The notes: generated by a model not told the origin, from the sequence alone. A stretch of DNA of 64,000 nt from Pseudoalteromonas viridis (GCF_017742995.1 NZ_CP072425.1:3729001-3793000), one strand, 5' to 3'. Positions 1-11,931 are shown, counted from the first letter of the stretch. Numbers and translations: made by a program.

Positions 1-1
1 G

Positions 2-514
2 CCACTGGAGGGCCTGATCATGGGCACTCGCAGCGGTGATATCGATCCGGGCCTGTTTTCCTACCTGGTTAACCAACTGGATTACAGCGTAGAGCAAGTC
101 GACACCCTACTGAATAAGCAAAGTGGCCTGCTGGGGATCAGTGAACTGTCGAATGACTGTCGTACCATCGAAGAAGCCGCCGCAGACGGACACCCGCAAG
201 CAACCTTGGCGCTGGATATGTTCTGTTATCGTCTGGCTAAGCAAATTGCCAGCTTTGCCGTACCGCTGGGTGGCGTGGATGCACTGGTATTTACCGGTGG
301 CATTGGCGAAAACTCAGATGTTATCCGCGCAAAAGTGGTTGAGCAACTGGGCTTTTTGGGTATGGAGATTGATGCCCAGGCAAACCTGGATGCCCGTTTT
401 GGCAAAGAAGGAGAAATTACCTGCACAGGCAATGCGACCAAAGCACTGGTGATCCCGACCAACGAAGAATGGGTCATCGCCCATGATGCCGCGCAACTGG
501 CACAGGAGCAATAA
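2..514 (+). CDS. ackA: Acetate kinase, C-terminal part (5' end outside window)
   Basis: Acetate kinase interconverts acetate + ATP and acetyl phosphate + ADP in the cytoplasm. The open frame runs in from the window edge and begins PLEGLIMGTRSGDIDPGL, a conserved acetate-kinase segment with the active-site arginine/aspartate region. The FTGGIGEN signature of the ASKHA fold follows, and the C-terminus (NEEWVIAHDAAQL) is typical. About 170 residues are visible of the family's roughly 400. The stop lies three bases before pta, so the two are very probably one ackA-pta operon, as in other gammaproteobacteria. Confidence 0.97.
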   Translation, partial: PLEGLIMGTRSGDIDPGLFSYLVNQLDYSVEQVDTLLNKQSGLLGISELSNDCRTIEEAAADGHPQATLALDMFCYRLAKQIASFAVPLGGVDALVFTGGIGENSDVIRAKVVEQLGFLGMEIDAQANLDARFGKEGEITCTGNATKALVIPTNEEWVIAHDAAQLAQEQ

Positions 515-517
515 GCT

Positions 518-2665
518 ATGAGCCGTCGTATTATGTTGATCCCCATCTCAACCGGCGTAGGCTTAACGTCCGTGTCGGTTGGCCTGGTGCGCGCGCTGGA
601 GCAAAAAGCCGTTGCGGTTAATTTTTTCAAACCCATCGCACAGCCCCGCAAAGAAGATACCGGCCCGGAGAAGTCAACCCTGGTCGTTCAACAAGGTTCG
701 TCTATTTCCCCGCCGACGCCTTTTGAGCTGAGCTACGCCGAGCAAATGATAGGCGATGGCAAAGGCGACGATTTGCTCGAAGAAATTGTCGAACGGTTTG
801 AAAGCGCCATCAATCCGGGTGAAGTAGCCATCATCGAAGGCATGGTGCCAACGCGCCGTCAGCCTTATGCTGGCCGTGTTAACCGGGAAATTGCCCAAAC
901 ACTAGGCGCGGATATCGTGTTTGTGCTGACCCCGGGCAACGATAGCAATGATCAGCTCGAAGATCGCCTGGAAATTGCCGCCGGTAACTACGGGGGTGTT
1001 GACCATGCCCGGGTATTGGGCTGTATCTTTAACAAGGTCAATGCACCGCTTGATGAAGATGGTCGCGCACGTGCCGATCTGGTCGACCAACACGAGCCGG
1101 AACAACTGGAAAACGAACTCAACCGATTAGCCTCTTTGCCTATCTTCCGCAAGCATCCGTTTATGTTACTGGGCGCCATTCCCTGGGATTTTGATCTGGT
1201 TGCGCCGCGTGTGGTTGACCTGAGTAACTACCTGGGCGCGGAAGTGATCAATGCCGGAGACATGGCACACCGCCGTTTAAGACGGGTTACTTTTTGTGCC
1301 AGAACCGTGTCAAATATCCTGAACCACTTTACGCCCGGCGCCCTGCTAGTCACGCCTGGCGATCGCTCCGATATTCTGGTTGCGGGCTGCCTGAGTGCCA
1401 TGAATGGCACTAAGCTGGGCGCGATTTTGCTCACCGGCGGTTTTAAACCCGAAGCCAAGATCATGGAGCTGTGCGAGCAAGCGATGGCAACAGGCCTGCC
1501 GATTTTGGCAACCACAGCAGATACCTGGCGAACCTCTTTGTTACTGCACAACTTCAACATGGAAGTACCAGCAGACGACGAACAACGTATCGACAAAGTC
1601 AAACAGCATAACGCCGATCATATTGACGCCGACTGGTTAGACTCGCTGGCTCAGGGCGTGGCAAAGACGCGCAAGTTATCACCTCCGGCATTTCGTTATT
1701 TGCTGACCGATTCAGCGCGTAAAGCCAACAAAACCATTGTACTGCCAGAAGGCAACGAACCTCGTACGATTAAGGCCGCAGCCATTTGTGGCGAGCGAGG
1801 CATTGCCAAAACCGTGCTGCTGGGAGATCGCGAAGAAATCGAACGTATTGCCGCCCAACAAGGGGTGGAGCTTAACGACAACGTGACCATCCTCGACCCC
1901 CATGAAGAGGTTGAAAAGTACATAGCGCCTATGGTTGAGCTGCGTAAAAACAAAGGCCTGACCGAAGTCGTCGCGGCTGAGCAATTGCAGGACAATGTCG
2001 TGCTGGGCACTATGATGCTGGCCGAAGACAAAGTAGACGGTCTGGTATCCGGTGCGGTCAACACGACCGCCAATACCATTCGCCCGCCGCTTCAGCTGAT
2101 CAAAACGGCGCCGGATTCCTCTTTGGTCAGTTCAGTATTCTTTATGCTGCTGCCCGATCAGGTGCTGGTCTATGGCGACTGTGCCATCAACCCCGATCCA
2201 ACCGCAGAGCAGCTGGCCGATATCGCGATTCAGTCTGCCGAATCTGCCGCTGCATTTGGTATTGAGCCGAAAGTGGCAATGATCAGCTACAGCACCGGCA
2301 CATCGGGCCAGGGGGCTGATGTTGACAAAGTCCGCGAAGCGACGCGCATTGCGCAAGAAAAGCGCCCGGATCTGGATATTGACGGACCACTGCAATACGA
2401 CGCCGCCATCATGGAAAATGTTGCACGCAAAAAGGCGCCAAACAGTAAAGTGGCTGGTAAAGCAACGGTATTTGTATTCCCGGACCTCAATACCGGTAAC
2501 ACCACCTATAAAGCGGTTCAGCGAAGCGCCGATCTGATCAGTATCGGGCCTATGCTGCAAGGTATGCGCAAGCCTGTTAACGATCTCAGCCGCGGCGCAC
2601 TGGTTGATGACATTGTCTATACCATTGCACTGACAGCCATCCAGGCAGGACAAAACGACCAGTAG
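518..2665 (+). CDS. pta: Phosphate acetyltransferase
   Basis: Pta converts acetyl-CoA and phosphate to acetyl phosphate and CoA, the partner step to AckA. At 715 aa it matches the long enterobacterial form (about 714 aa): an N-terminal P-loop-like domain ([22 protein letters not shown]), a central DRTGG domain, and a C-terminal PTA_PTB catalytic domain from about residue 390 ([45 protein letters not shown]). The start follows the ackA stop by 3 bp. An inverted repeat just downstream (2689-2718) probably ends the transcript. Confidence 0.98.
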   Translation: MSRRIMLIPISTGVGLTSVSVGLVRALEQKAVAVNFFKPIAQPRKEDTGPEKSTLVVQQGSSISPPTPFELSYAEQMIGDGKGDDLLEEIVERFESAINPGEVAIIEGMVPTRRQPYAGRVNREIAQTLGADIVFVLTPGNDSNDQLEDRLEIAAGNYGGVDHARVLGCIFNKVNAPLDEDGRARADLVDQHEPEQLENELNRLASLPIFRKHPFMLLGAIPWDFDLVAPRVVDLSNYLGAEVINAGDMAHRRLRRVTFCARTVSNILNHFTPGALLVTPGDRSDILVAGCLSAMNGTKLGAILLTGGFKPEAKIMELCEQAMATGLPILATTADTWRTSLLLHNFNMEVPADDEQRIDKVKQHNADHIDADWLDSLAQGVAKTRKLSPPAFRYLLTDSARKANKTIVLPEGNEPRTIKAAAICGERGIAKTVLLGDREEIERIAAQQGVELNDNVTILDPHEEVEKYIAPMVELRKNKGLTEVVAAEQLQDNVVLGTMMLAEDKVDGLVSGAVNTTANTIRPPLQLIKTAPDSSLVSSVFFMLLPDQVLVYGDCAINPDPTAEQLADIAIQSAESAAAFGIEPKVAMISYSTGTSGQGADVDKVREATRIAQEKRPDLDIDGPLQYDAAIMENVARKKAPNSKVAGKATVFVFPDLNTGNTTYKAVQRSADLISIGPMLQGMRKPVNDLSRGALVDDIVYTIALTAIQAGQNDQ

Positions 2666-2688
2666 TCCACCAGGCTTACCGGTCGCCC

Positions 2689-2718
2689 AATACGGGAAGC
2701 CCATGCGCTTCCCGTATT
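2689..2718 (+). terminator. Hairpin after ackA-pta
   Basis: A 12-bp perfect stem (AATACGGGAAGC at 2689-2700 with GCTTCCCGTATT at 2707-2718) and a 6-nt loop lie 24 bp after the pta stop. There is no clear U-tract, so this may be a 3'-end stabilising hairpin rather than a classical intrinsic terminator. Confidence 0.55.
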
Positions 2719-2811
2719 ACAACTTGACAGAGTGTGCAGCCAACGGAAAAAGGTTTATTTTGGCCATGCTTGGCTATACTATGAAAGAGTCACAAGTGTC
2801 AGGACTCGGAT

Positions 2812-3192
2812 ATGTCGAAGCAAACATTGCAGGTATTGCCGCACAATTTTACCATCCATAGTCTGGATAGTGATCAGGCTGTGCCCGCAGAAGTGATGTC
2901 TGCCGAGATATTTTTTATTGCAAAAACCTCCGAAGAACTGTCAATCGTTTGCCCAAGCGACCTCAAGTTTGACAGTTTCGCCACCGAGCCACATTGGCGG
3001 GCACTGGAAGTCATTGGTCCGCTGGGTTTTTCGCTGACCGGTATTATGGCCAATATTTCTGGCGTGCTGGCCGCAGCGAATGTGTCTATTTTTTCGATTT
3101 CTACCTACGACACTGACTATATTTTGGTTAAAGAAGCACAACTTCCTGATGCCATTAAGGCACTCAAAAAAGACGGATACTTGTTTGTCTGA
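2812..3192 (+). CDS. ACT domain-containing protein
   Basis: A 126-aa protein with a C-terminal ACT-type regulatory fold (WRALEVIGPLGFSLTGIMANISGVLAAANVSIF, then STYDTDYILVKEAQLPDAIKALKKDGY). It matches the standalone CASTOR/ACT_7-type proteins thought to sense small ligands such as amino acids; the ligand here is unknown. An AGGA ribosome-binding site lies 8 nt before the ATG. Its TGA stop overlaps the next ATG (TGATG), so it heads a translationally coupled five-gene set that ends in an M15 peptidase. Confidence 0.85.
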   Translation: MSKQTLQVLPHNFTIHSLDSDQAVPAEVMSAEIFFIAKTSEELSIVCPSDLKFDSFATEPHWRALEVIGPLGFSLTGIMANISGVLAAANVSIFSISTYDTDYILVKEAQLPDAIKALKKDGYLFV

Positions 3193-3694
3193 TGCACTTA
3201 TCACAGCAGATTAATTACGCACCGATTGCGCAAATTGCCAACCCTATTATGCACGTTGCCAGTCCCTTTACCGGCAAAGTACACCCCCTGAGTCAGCACC
3301 CGGAGCCTTTGTTTGCCAGCGGTATGCTGGGGCCGGGCGTCTGCGTGAAATTAAATACCGCGATGATGCTGGCTCCCTGCCCGGCCAAGGTTGGAAAAAT
3401 CAGCCAGCAGGGCTGCGAATTTATACTGAGGGCAAAATCCGGGCTGTTACTGCTGCTCCACCTGCTATTGCCAACTGAATATCGTAAAACCGAGCACCTC
3501 ATTCAGCACAGCTATGGCAAAAAACAAGTCGCGATGAATGACGTCTTGTGCTATTTCGATGTGCCGGGCGATATTGAGATCCTGGGTACCCTGATACTGC
3601 TTAATGCAGACAAGCTGGGACCCTGTTATTATCCACTGAATCAAGTCACTGCGGGTAAAGATCCGCTTATTACACTATCCAGGGCATGTAATTT

Positions 3695-3698
<4 letters not shown>
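3192..3698 (+). CDS. PTS EIIA (glucose type)-like protein lacking the second active-site histidine
   Basis: A 168-aa protein with the type-1 EIIA fold: ASPFTGKVHPL, the FASGMLGPGVCVKL turn (EIIA-Glc VGDGVAIKP region), APCPAKVGKI (APVDGTIGKI), and LLLLLHLLLPTEYRK (ELFVHFGIDTVELK). The phosphoacceptor equivalent of E. coli His90 is present, at residue 90. The position of His75, which stabilises the phosphotransfer state, is Cys75 (QQGCEF instead of TNHAF). No EI, HPr or permease is nearby, so a regulatory or unconventional role is possible. It is coupled by one-base overlap to the ACT gene before it and by an ATGA overlap to the ArsC-like gene after it. Confidence 0.8.
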
Positions 3699-5858
<2,160 letters not shown>

Positions 5859-5877
5859 TGTCAGCAATAGGCGACCC

Positions 5878-7095
5878 CTATTGCTGCCGGTAATGTTCAA
5901 AAAATCGCTGCATCCTGGCCATGGCGGGTTCCAGTTCATCCATATGGGGTAAAAATACCAGTCGGAAATGGTCCGGTTGAGGCCAGTTAAACGCCCTGCC
6001 ATGCACCAGCAATATTTTCTCTTCGCGCAACAAATCCAGCATCATACGCTCATCGTTTTTCACATTGAAATGTTGCGTATCTATTTTGGCAAATGCGTAC
6101 AATGCACCCATAGGTTTAACACAGGATACGCCCTGAATATCGTTCAGTCCCTGCCATGCAATCTGACGCTGCTCATACAAGCGCCCACCAGGCTCGATGA
6201 GGGCGTCGATAGACTGCACGCCACCCAGTGCCTGCTGAATAGCAAACTGTGCAGGAACGTTAGCGCATAAACGCATAGAGGCTAGCATGTTCAGGCCATC
6301 AATGAGATCTTTCATCGCCGACACTTTGCCGCTGAGCACCATCCAGCCCATCCGCAAACCCGCAGCGCGATACGTTTTGGCAAGTCCGTTAAAGGTGATC
6401 ACGGGCAAATCGTCACATAAAGAAGCTATTGACCAGTGTACGGCTCCGTCGTAGAGGATCTTTTCATAGATTTCATCGCTGAGCAGTAACAGGTTGTGTT
6501 CCCTGGCAATGTCGATCAGCCCTTCCAGCAGCGCTTTACTGTACACGGCCCCCGTCGGATTATTGGGATTGATTAACACCAGGGCCCGGGTCTTAGGGGT
6601 AATTTTGGCGCGAATATCGGCCAAATCAGGAAACCAGTCGGCCGCTTCATCACATAAGTAATGAACCGGTTTGCCGCCTGACAACTTAACAGATGCCGTC
6701 CATAACGGGTAATCCGGGGCCGGGATCAATACCTCGTCACCATCGTTCAGCAATGCCTGCGTGACCATCTGGATAAGCTCGCTAACGCCGTTACCAATGA
6801 AGATGTTATCTACACTAATATTTGGCAGGCTTTTCTGTTGATAATGCTGATACACGGCGACCCGGGCAGAATACAGCCCTTTTGAATCACAATAACCCTG
6901 AGCATCCGACAGATTACGAATGATGTCTCGGTGCATATCTTCAGGCATATCGAAGCCAAATGCAGCCGGGTTACCTATGTTGAGTTTAAGGACCTTAGTG
7001 CCCTCATCTTCCATTTTCTTTGCCTGTGATAACACAGGACCGCGAATATCGTAGCATACCCCGTTGAGTTTGCTGCTTTTAGTAATTTTTATCAT
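5878..7095 (-). CDS. alaA: Pyridoxal-phosphate aminotransferase, AlaA-like (glutamate-pyruvate transaminase)
   Basis: A 405-aa class I/II aminotransferase. Family signatures: LNIGNPAAFGFDMPEDM, DAQGYCDSKGLYSAR, IGNGVSELI, INPNNPTGAVYSK, LLLSDEIYEKILYDG, and the PLP-lysine region TFNGLAKTYRAAGLRMGW. It resembles E. coli AlaA (YfbQ), which makes alanine from pyruvate with glutamate as amino donor. A GGGGAG ribosome-binding site precedes the ATG at 7095. Monocistronic on the minus strand; its 3' end faces the M15 gene. The AlaA subgroup assignment rests on remembered similarity. Confidence 0.9.
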   Translation of the reverse strand: MIKITKSSKLNGVCYDIRGPVLSQAKKMEDEGTKVLKLNIGNPAAFGFDMPEDMHRDIIRNLSDAQGYCDSKGLYSARVAVYQHYQQKSLPNISVDNIFIGNGVSELIQMVTQALLNDGDEVLIPAPDYPLWTASVKLSGGKPVHYLCDEAADWFPDLADIRAKITPKTRALVLINPNNPTGAVYSKALLEGLIDIAREHNLLLLSDEIYEKILYDGAVHWSIASLCDDLPVITFNGLAKTYRAAGLRMGWMVLSGKVSAMKDLIDGLNMLASMRLCANVPAQFAIQQALGGVQSIDALIEPGGRLYEQRQIAWQGLNDIQGVSCVKPMGALYAFAKIDTQHFNVKNDERMMLDLLREEKILLVHGRAFNWPQPDHFRLVFLPHMDELEPAMARMQRFFEHYRQQ

Positions 7096-7234
7096 TATTT
7101 CTCCCCATTCAGGCTACTAGAATAGCGCTCAAGCGACAGGAAGAAAAGCAGATTCAGAGCGGAGTGCTTAAAGGAAGAGTTTAGAAAAGAGTCACACTGA
7201 AGGCACCACAGAAATATAACGCCTGCACAGCGGG

Positions 7235-7262
7235 ATACAGCTCATAACACGCTGAGCTGTAT
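7235..7262 (-). terminator. Hairpin downstream of the Hpt gene
   Basis: A 10-bp perfect stem (ATACAGCTCA / TGAGCTGTAT) with an 8-nt loop lies between the Hpt gene and alaA, 31 bp past the Hpt stop. No strong U-tract follows on the minus strand, so termination strength is uncertain. Confidence 0.45.
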
Positions 7263-7293
7263 TAGATTATTACACCTGCAAACTAATACCGGC

Positions 7294-7638
7294 CTAAGCG
7301 TTGGCCATCAGCCATTGTTGCAGCTTGGCCGTAGAGCCAATCACTTGCTGAGATAAACTGCCCAACGCGTCTTTAGCGGCGTTAACATCGCCCTGGAGCA
7401 GCAGCATTTCTACTTCACGGGCACTGTCGGACAAACTCATTGCACCAAACTGAGCCGCGTTCGATTTAAGACTATGTGCATTGCGCGTCGCCGCCTCCAA
7501 ATCAACCGGCAACGACTCTCTGACTTCGCGCTCCAACCGCTCGAACTCGCTGATGCAAAATACCAGGGTGTCTGAAAATTGCTCACCTAACAGGGACTGC
7601 ATCGTATCCAGGCAAGCTTCATCAATCGTTACATTCAT
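7294..7638 (-). CDS. Hpt (histidine phosphotransfer) domain protein
   Basis: A 114-aa standalone Hpt domain. The phosphoacceptor His55 lies in the signature RNAHSLKSNAAQFG, with the following helix SLSDSAREVEMLL. Such proteins shuttle phosphate between hybrid sensor kinases and response regulators. No hybrid kinase gene is adjacent, so its partners are unknown; two receiver-domain proteins are encoded elsewhere in the window (27604-28272 and 30559-30936). It is divergent from tapT. Confidence 0.9.
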   Translation of the reverse strand: MNVTIDEACLDTMQSLLGEQFSDTLVFCISEFERLEREVRESLPVDLEAATRNAHSLKSNAAQFGAMSLSDSAREVEMLLLQGDVNAAKDALGSLSQQVIGSTAKLQQWLMANA

Positions 7639-7766
7639 ATTAGTCCTTTCACTATATTGGCTAACAAACCCACCAACAGCCTCACTTACAGTTAATGCTA
7701 GCTAAGAGGGCCTTAAACTGCAAACTATGATATGATCTGTGACAGAAAAAACAGTAAAATAATGCG

Positions 7767-8375
7767 ATGAAACGTCCCCTTTGCAATCACTGCCAGTTTC
7801 CTGAGCAGACTTGTGTCTGCAAGTTCCTTGGCAAGCCGCTCAAAAACCACTGTAAGATACTGGTGTTACAACATCCCAGTGAAGTCAAAGTCGCTAAGAA
7901 TACGGTTCGCTTGTTATCATTGCAACTTAGTAACCTTGAGGTCGTTGTCGGTGAGTCTGAAGCCGACTTTGCGCAAGTGCGCGAGCAACTTCAGTCAGTT
8001 CAATGTGCACTGCTTTACCCTTCTGAACGCGCAATAACGCTCTCGGCCCCCTCGGAACAGGCAAACCAGCCGCTCATAGAGACCTTAGTGGTTCTGGATG
8101 GCACCTGGAAAAAAGTGCACAAGATGCTGATGCTCAACCCCTGGCTGATGACACTGCCGCATGTATCATTCGCTCAACTGCCTGAAAATCAGTACTATAT
8201 ACGCAAAGCAGAGCAAGCCTTCAGTCTCTCTACACTTGAAGCAACCGCACACTTTTTACATCTTTATGAGCAAGTCTCACCCGCGTCGCTATATCAGGCG
8301 CTGGCTGGCATGATTGAACAACAAACCAGACAAATGCCTGAGCATGTAAAAAAAAGGTACTTACGTGACGAATAA
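7767..8375 (+). CDS. tapT: DTW-domain tRNA-uridine aminocarboxypropyltransferase (TapT/YfiP-like)
   Basis: The DTW family transfers the 3-amino-3-carboxypropyl group of SAM to uridine (acp3U) in tRNA. The 202-aa protein has an N-terminal Cys cluster (C6, C9, C16, C18) and the DTW signature as VVLDGTWKKVHKM (DGTW at 111-114), followed by LPENQYYIRKAEQAFSLSTLEA. The final Asp before the signature varies little in the family; DGTW is an accepted form. Its 3' end overlaps the next gene's GTG start by 11 bp. It carries an intact run of eight A at 8348-8355. Confidence 0.88.
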   Translation: MKRPLCNHCQFPEQTCVCKFLGKPLKNHCKILVLQHPSEVKVAKNTVRLLSLQLSNLEVVVGESEADFAQVREQLQSVQCALLYPSERAITLSAPSEQANQPLIETLVVLDGTWKKVHKMLMLNPWLMTLPHVSFAQLPENQYYIRKAEQAFSLSTLEATAHFLHLYEQVSPASLYQALAGMIEQQTRQMPEHVKKRYLRDE

Positions 8376-9180
8376 TCGGTCGAATAATAGATCGAATAAT
8401 CGATTAAAGCGGCAGTTTTTTCGTGACGGGCCGGATTATCGCTTTGGCGACCAGGCCAGCTTTGATGAGATTAAAACAACCTTTGGCTTTAAGACCATTA
8501 CCTTAGGTGCCTGGGTCAGTAAAGACGAGCAGCACATAGCCGCCAATTTACTCTACGATGCGCTGGCCGACCTCACTCAGATCCTGTCACTGCCCCCTTT
8601 TGCAATTGGCCTCCGAGGCACGTTAAATTTAGCTTTTGGTAGTGGCGGACAGGCCGGCGTGCAGGCGCATTACGACAGCAACAGGCGCACTCTGGCACTG
8701 GCAAAAAATGCAGGAGGAGGCGCACTTGCGCACGAATGGTGGCATGCTTTCGACCATTACATTGCCAGGCACATGTTCAGTGAAGTGGGAGCACACGACT
8801 TTGCATCAGCGCTGTGGCTCGTGCAACCACCTTTGCTAAGCCACCCGTTTAATCAAAAGCTTGATGATCTCTTTCGCATTTTGTTTCTGGATAGCAGCAC
8901 ACAGGAGCCGAGTGATTATTTTAAACGTGCCGCATTACTGGATAAAGCGCGCGGTAGTCAGTATTACGCCCGACCTCAGGAGCTCACTGCTCGTGCTTTT
9001 GAATGGGTCATAGCCAGTCAGCCTCAGATCCGCAATGCATTTTTAGTGGATGATGTACTCGGCTCGGAACTCCAGCATCAGGGCGGTTTTCCCGATGCAG
9101 CGATTGCTGCAGCAACGGTAGACTCGACTATAAACTACTTTCAGATGCTAGGTGCTGCGTTATATCGTCAAGCGCAATAA
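8365..9180 (+). CDS. CLCA_X-type protein with HExxH metallopeptidase-like motif
   Basis: A 271-aa protein starting at GTG, overlapping tapT by 11 bp. It carries HEWWH at residues 123-127 (AGGGALAHEWWHAFDHYI), a zinc-protease-like motif, embedded in a domain I recall as the CLCA_X/LPD1-like family; no function is established. The N-terminus is a three-copy repeat, NNRS-NNRS-NNRL, encoded by a 12-bp tandem repeat. No signal peptide. Its last 53 bp (9128-9180) overlap the 3' end of the convergent phosphodiesterase gene. Confidence 0.75.
   Translation: MTNNRSNNRSNNRLKRQFFRDGPDYRFGDQASFDEIKTTFGFKTITLGAWVSKDEQHIAANLLYDALADLTQILSLPPFAIGLRGTLNLAFGSGGQAGVQAHYDSNRRTLALAKNAGGGALAHEWWHAFDHYIARHMFSEVGAHDFASALWLVQPPLLSHPFNQKLDDLFRILFLDSSTQEPSDYFKRAALLDKARGSQYYARPQELTARAFEWVIASQPQIRNAFLVDDVLGSELQHQGGFPDAAIAAATVDSTINYFQMLGAALYRQAQ
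8371..8406 (+). repeat. 12-bp tandem repeat (3 copies) at the start of the CLCA_X gene
   Basis: Three near-identical units, aataatcggtcg / aataatagatcg / aataatcgatta, encode NNRS, NNRS and NNRL. The first unit overlaps the tapT stop codon. Copy-number change would stay in frame for the downstream gene and move only residues after the tapT stop. Confidence 0.8.
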
Positions 9181-11641
9181 ACTGCGCTAACCAGTCCTGA
9201 TACTGAGTAAATGGTAAGGGTCGGGAAATATAAAAGCCCTGGCCAATATCACAGCCAAAGGCCTGCAACATCTGGTAGCAGTGCACACTTTCGACCCCCT
9301 CGGCGACCACCATAGATCCCAGACTGTGCGCCATATCACAGGTGGCCTTACAGATCGTCTGATTGGTAGCAGAGCTGGCTATATTCATCACAAAGCTTTT
9401 ATCAATTTTTATCTCATCAACGCCCAGCTGACTGAGATAAGCCAAAGATGAATAGCCCGTACCAAAGTCGTCGATGGCCATTTTAACGCCCAGGCGCTTA
9501 AAGCCATCAATGATCTCATTGAGATCCGCCTCGCTGGCTAAGGTCGCAGACTCAGTGATTTCCAGCATCAGTTGCGAAGGCGCCAGATTAAGTTGGCTTA
9601 TCAGCGTGATCAGTTGCACCGCCAGCTCCTTTCTGCCGATGTCTTTTCCCGATACATTCAGTGATAACACGTGTTGTGGATAAAGACGACACAACTCAGC
9701 CTGGGCAGATAGCGCCTGTTCAACAACCCAATCCGTAATCTCAGGGATCATACCAGATGTTTCGGCAATAGGAATAAACTCATCAGGCGGGATCATTCCT
9801 AACTCTGGATGATGCCAGCGCAATAACACCTCTGCGCCGAACACTTCCCCCTGTTGCAGCTTAACCTGCGGCTGAAAATATAAGGTAAACTGGTTTTGTG
9901 ATATCGCATATTTCAACGACGAAGCCACTTTGATCCGACGCTCTAGTGACAGTGAATCATTCTGATCGAACAGATGCCACTTTTGCGTGCCAAGCGGGCG
10001 TGCAGAGATTGCCTGTAAGGCCCGTTGCATCAGTGCTTCTGTGGTTTGTGCATGAATGGGATTGCTTGCAACACCAATTTCGAGCTGATCGACAAGTAGC
10101 TCGCCCTTAAAGTTTACTCCCTCTTCAAAAATTGAAGCTAACAAACAGGCATATTGCTCCACCTGGCTCAGCTCAAGTTTACCCCGCAGTATAATGGCAA
10201 ACAGGGCATCATCTAATTGGTAAATTTGGGTCTTACTGTTTGGTTCAGCCGCAATCGTCACCCGGCCATAAGTATCCAGTTGAAACTGCACTTTTTTTAA
10301 CAAAGATTTCAGCTGCATAGCCGCATAATCCCAGCCCATATTCAGCCTGATCACCGTCAGTACTTTAGGTCGGAACATAATCAAAGTATGGTGCTGGTGG
10401 GTGCCTTGCAGACCATCTAAAGCCTTTTGTAACATGTGTCGGTTAGGCAGGCCGGTTTCTTTGTCATGATTAGCGTAGCGTAGTAGCAGCAGCTTTTTCT
10501 GTCTCTCATGCCAGTAAACATAATAGCCAAGCAGCAATATATGCCCCATCAACAACGCATGATTAAGCACATAGTAGTGTGAGCTGGCAAACACGCCCAA
10601 TTTACCCAGCATCAAGATCACCAGTAGAATCAGCGCTGGCATAAAAGCCAGCGCCAGTAATCGGGCTTCGTACTGATGTTGTCGAGGCTGCATCCACAGT
10701 ACATACGCAACATAAGCCATAACCACCAATCCGGCCATCACCTGAAACAACAACTGATAGCTGGCATGTAATGGCGCACTGACACACACAACCAGCAACA
10801 GGGCCCACAATAATCGCCATACATAGTGCTTATGCTGCTCATTCAGCCGTTTTTGCGCGACAAAATAATGAAAAAAGCCCAAGGCACACGCCAGTGACAG
10901 CAAGAAAAACTGACTGCTATACGTCGCCAGTGCGCCACTCACCACCACAGGAAACAGCATCGTATTGATACCACTGTATGCGCCACTGACAAAAGCAACC
11001 AGCAATACGTATGCCGCAAGCGACAGCAATCCTGGCCTGAATTGAGTCACGGCCATCATCAACAAAAACAATGCCAAAAAGTAGATGCTGCCTGCTTCAA
11101 TCCCCAATAAAAAGACGCGGCTGCTAAAGCGTTGCACAAACTCGGATTCATTCGCAGCACTGATTGACAGCCACTGAGGGTGGTTCCCCTGCGCCTGAAT
11201 ATAAAGCTGCGCGCTGTATTCACTTCCAGGGACTTTAACATGCGGTAATACAGCCTGAGCTGGCGACACAAGCTCTTTGGCAGGGGCCACCAATGTATAT
11301 TGAGTTAACTTGCCAGCGCGCTCAAGGTAGAACTTAAGTACGCCCTGAATGGGCTGAGTGTAGATCACTTGCTCGTGTTGTACGTTTGGGGGAATATCGA
11401 CCCGCACCCAGGTTGCGATCCCGCGTTGCAGCTTGATGCTCTGATCAGCCTCTGTCATTTGTGTTGTGATCTGACGGATCTCAGCCAGGCTCAGCTGATT
11501 CGTTGCATCATTATAAACTCTAAGGGACATTACCGCCTGCTCTCCCGCCAGCAGCGCATCAGCACGAGCATGGCTGTCCAGCAGCAAGGCTGTCATCATA
11601 ACCAAAAATACCGCCATCACGCGTATCACGCCTGACCACAT
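9128..11641 (-). CDS. Membrane 7TM-sensor, degenerate GGDEF and EAL c-di-GMP phosphodiesterase
   Basis: An 837-aa protein. The start is ATG 11641 because a perfect AAGGAGGT lies 6 nt upstream; longer starts have no such site. Order: signal segment 1-25, a periplasmic 7TMR-DISM-type sensor domain to about 170, seven membrane helices to about 380, a GGDEF-like domain (HDKETGLPNRHML), and an EAL domain. The GGDEF signature is lost (QLDDALFAII), so cyclase activity is unlikely. The EAL motifs are complete: EVLLRW, NVSGKDIG, LEITES, IDDFGTGYSSL, DEIKIDKSF, VAEGVES. It should degrade c-di-GMP under control of an external signal. Two PilZ proteins elsewhere in the window could read that pool. Confidence 0.9.
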   Translation of the reverse strand: MWSGVIRVMAVFLVMMTALLLDSHARADALLAGEQAVMSLRVYNDATNQLSLAEIRQITTQMTEADQSIKLQRGIATWVRVDIPPNVQHEQVIYTQPIQGVLKFYLERAGKLTQYTLVAPAKELVSPAQAVLPHVKVPGSEYSAQLYIQAQGNHPQWLSISAANESEFVQRFSSRVFLLGIEAGSIYFLALFLLMMAVTQFRPGLLSLAAYVLLVAFVSGAYSGINTMLFPVVVSGALATYSSQFFLLSLACALGFFHYFVAQKRLNEQHKHYVWRLLWALLLVVCVSAPLHASYQLLFQVMAGLVVMAYVAYVLWMQPRQHQYEARLLALAFMPALILLVILMLGKLGVFASSHYYVLNHALLMGHILLLGYYVYWHERQKKLLLLRYANHDKETGLPNRHMLQKALDGLQGTHQHHTLIMFRPKVLTVIRLNMGWDYAAMQLKSLLKKVQFQLDTYGRVTIAAEPNSKTQIYQLDDALFAIILRGKLELSQVEQYACLLASIFEEGVNFKGELLVDQLEIGVASNPIHAQTTEALMQRALQAISARPLGTQKWHLFDQNDSLSLERRIKVASSLKYAISQNQFTLYFQPQVKLQQGEVFGAEVLLRWHHPELGMIPPDEFIPIAETSGMIPEITDWVVEQALSAQAELCRLYPQHVLSLNVSGKDIGRKELAVQLITLISQLNLAPSQLMLEITESATLASEADLNEIIDGFKRLGVKMAIDDFGTGYSSLAYLSQLGVDEIKIDKSFVMNIASSATNQTICKATCDMAHSLGSMVVAEGVESVHCYQMLQAFGCDIGQGFYISRPLPFTQYQDWLAQFIALDDITQHLASESSL

Positions 11642-11866
11642 CCCAACCTCCTTGAGCAAGTGGCATAGTTCGATCAATCAGCGGGCCGGTTACAACAGTG
11701 CCCAGTGTTAATGCTTTCAGGGAATTGCTCACATCAAGCGAACATATTCAATAATGCTCGGTGCGATGTAGCTTTGGTGTTAAGTATGGAAGCTGAAGTT
11801 TGAATTGCCAGTATCAAGTTAAAAAATCCTCTTTTTTGCTGGCAAGTAAACCGGAGGGGTTCAGTG

Positions 11867-11903
11867 CAATGTGGCACGTACATTTGCGGTACGTACCACA
11901 TTG
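11867..11903 (-). terminator. Long hairpin downstream of dcd
   Basis: A 15-bp stem with one mismatch (11867-11881 and 11889-11903, loop atttgcg) sits 29 bp past the dcd stop in the 290-bp gap between dcd and the EAL gene. No U-tract on the minus strand. Apart from this hairpin I see nothing coding in 11642-11931. Confidence 0.5.
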
Positions 11904-11931
11904 TTAATTCAGTGGCATTATAGGCTTTTTA

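Noticed and set aside
226..651. Open frame on the minus strand across the ackA-pta junction
   Set aside because: It mirrors two certain genes and has composition typical of an antisense shadow.
2132..2704. 190-codon minus-strand frame opposite the end of pta
   Set aside because: It lies antisense to the conserved PTA catalytic domain and has no recognisable domain or ribosome-binding site.
2724..2780. Sigma-70 promoter for the ACT gene built from TTGACA (2724) and TATACT (2775)
   Set aside because: The elements are 45 bp apart, far from 16-18 bp; neither has a good partner at proper spacing.
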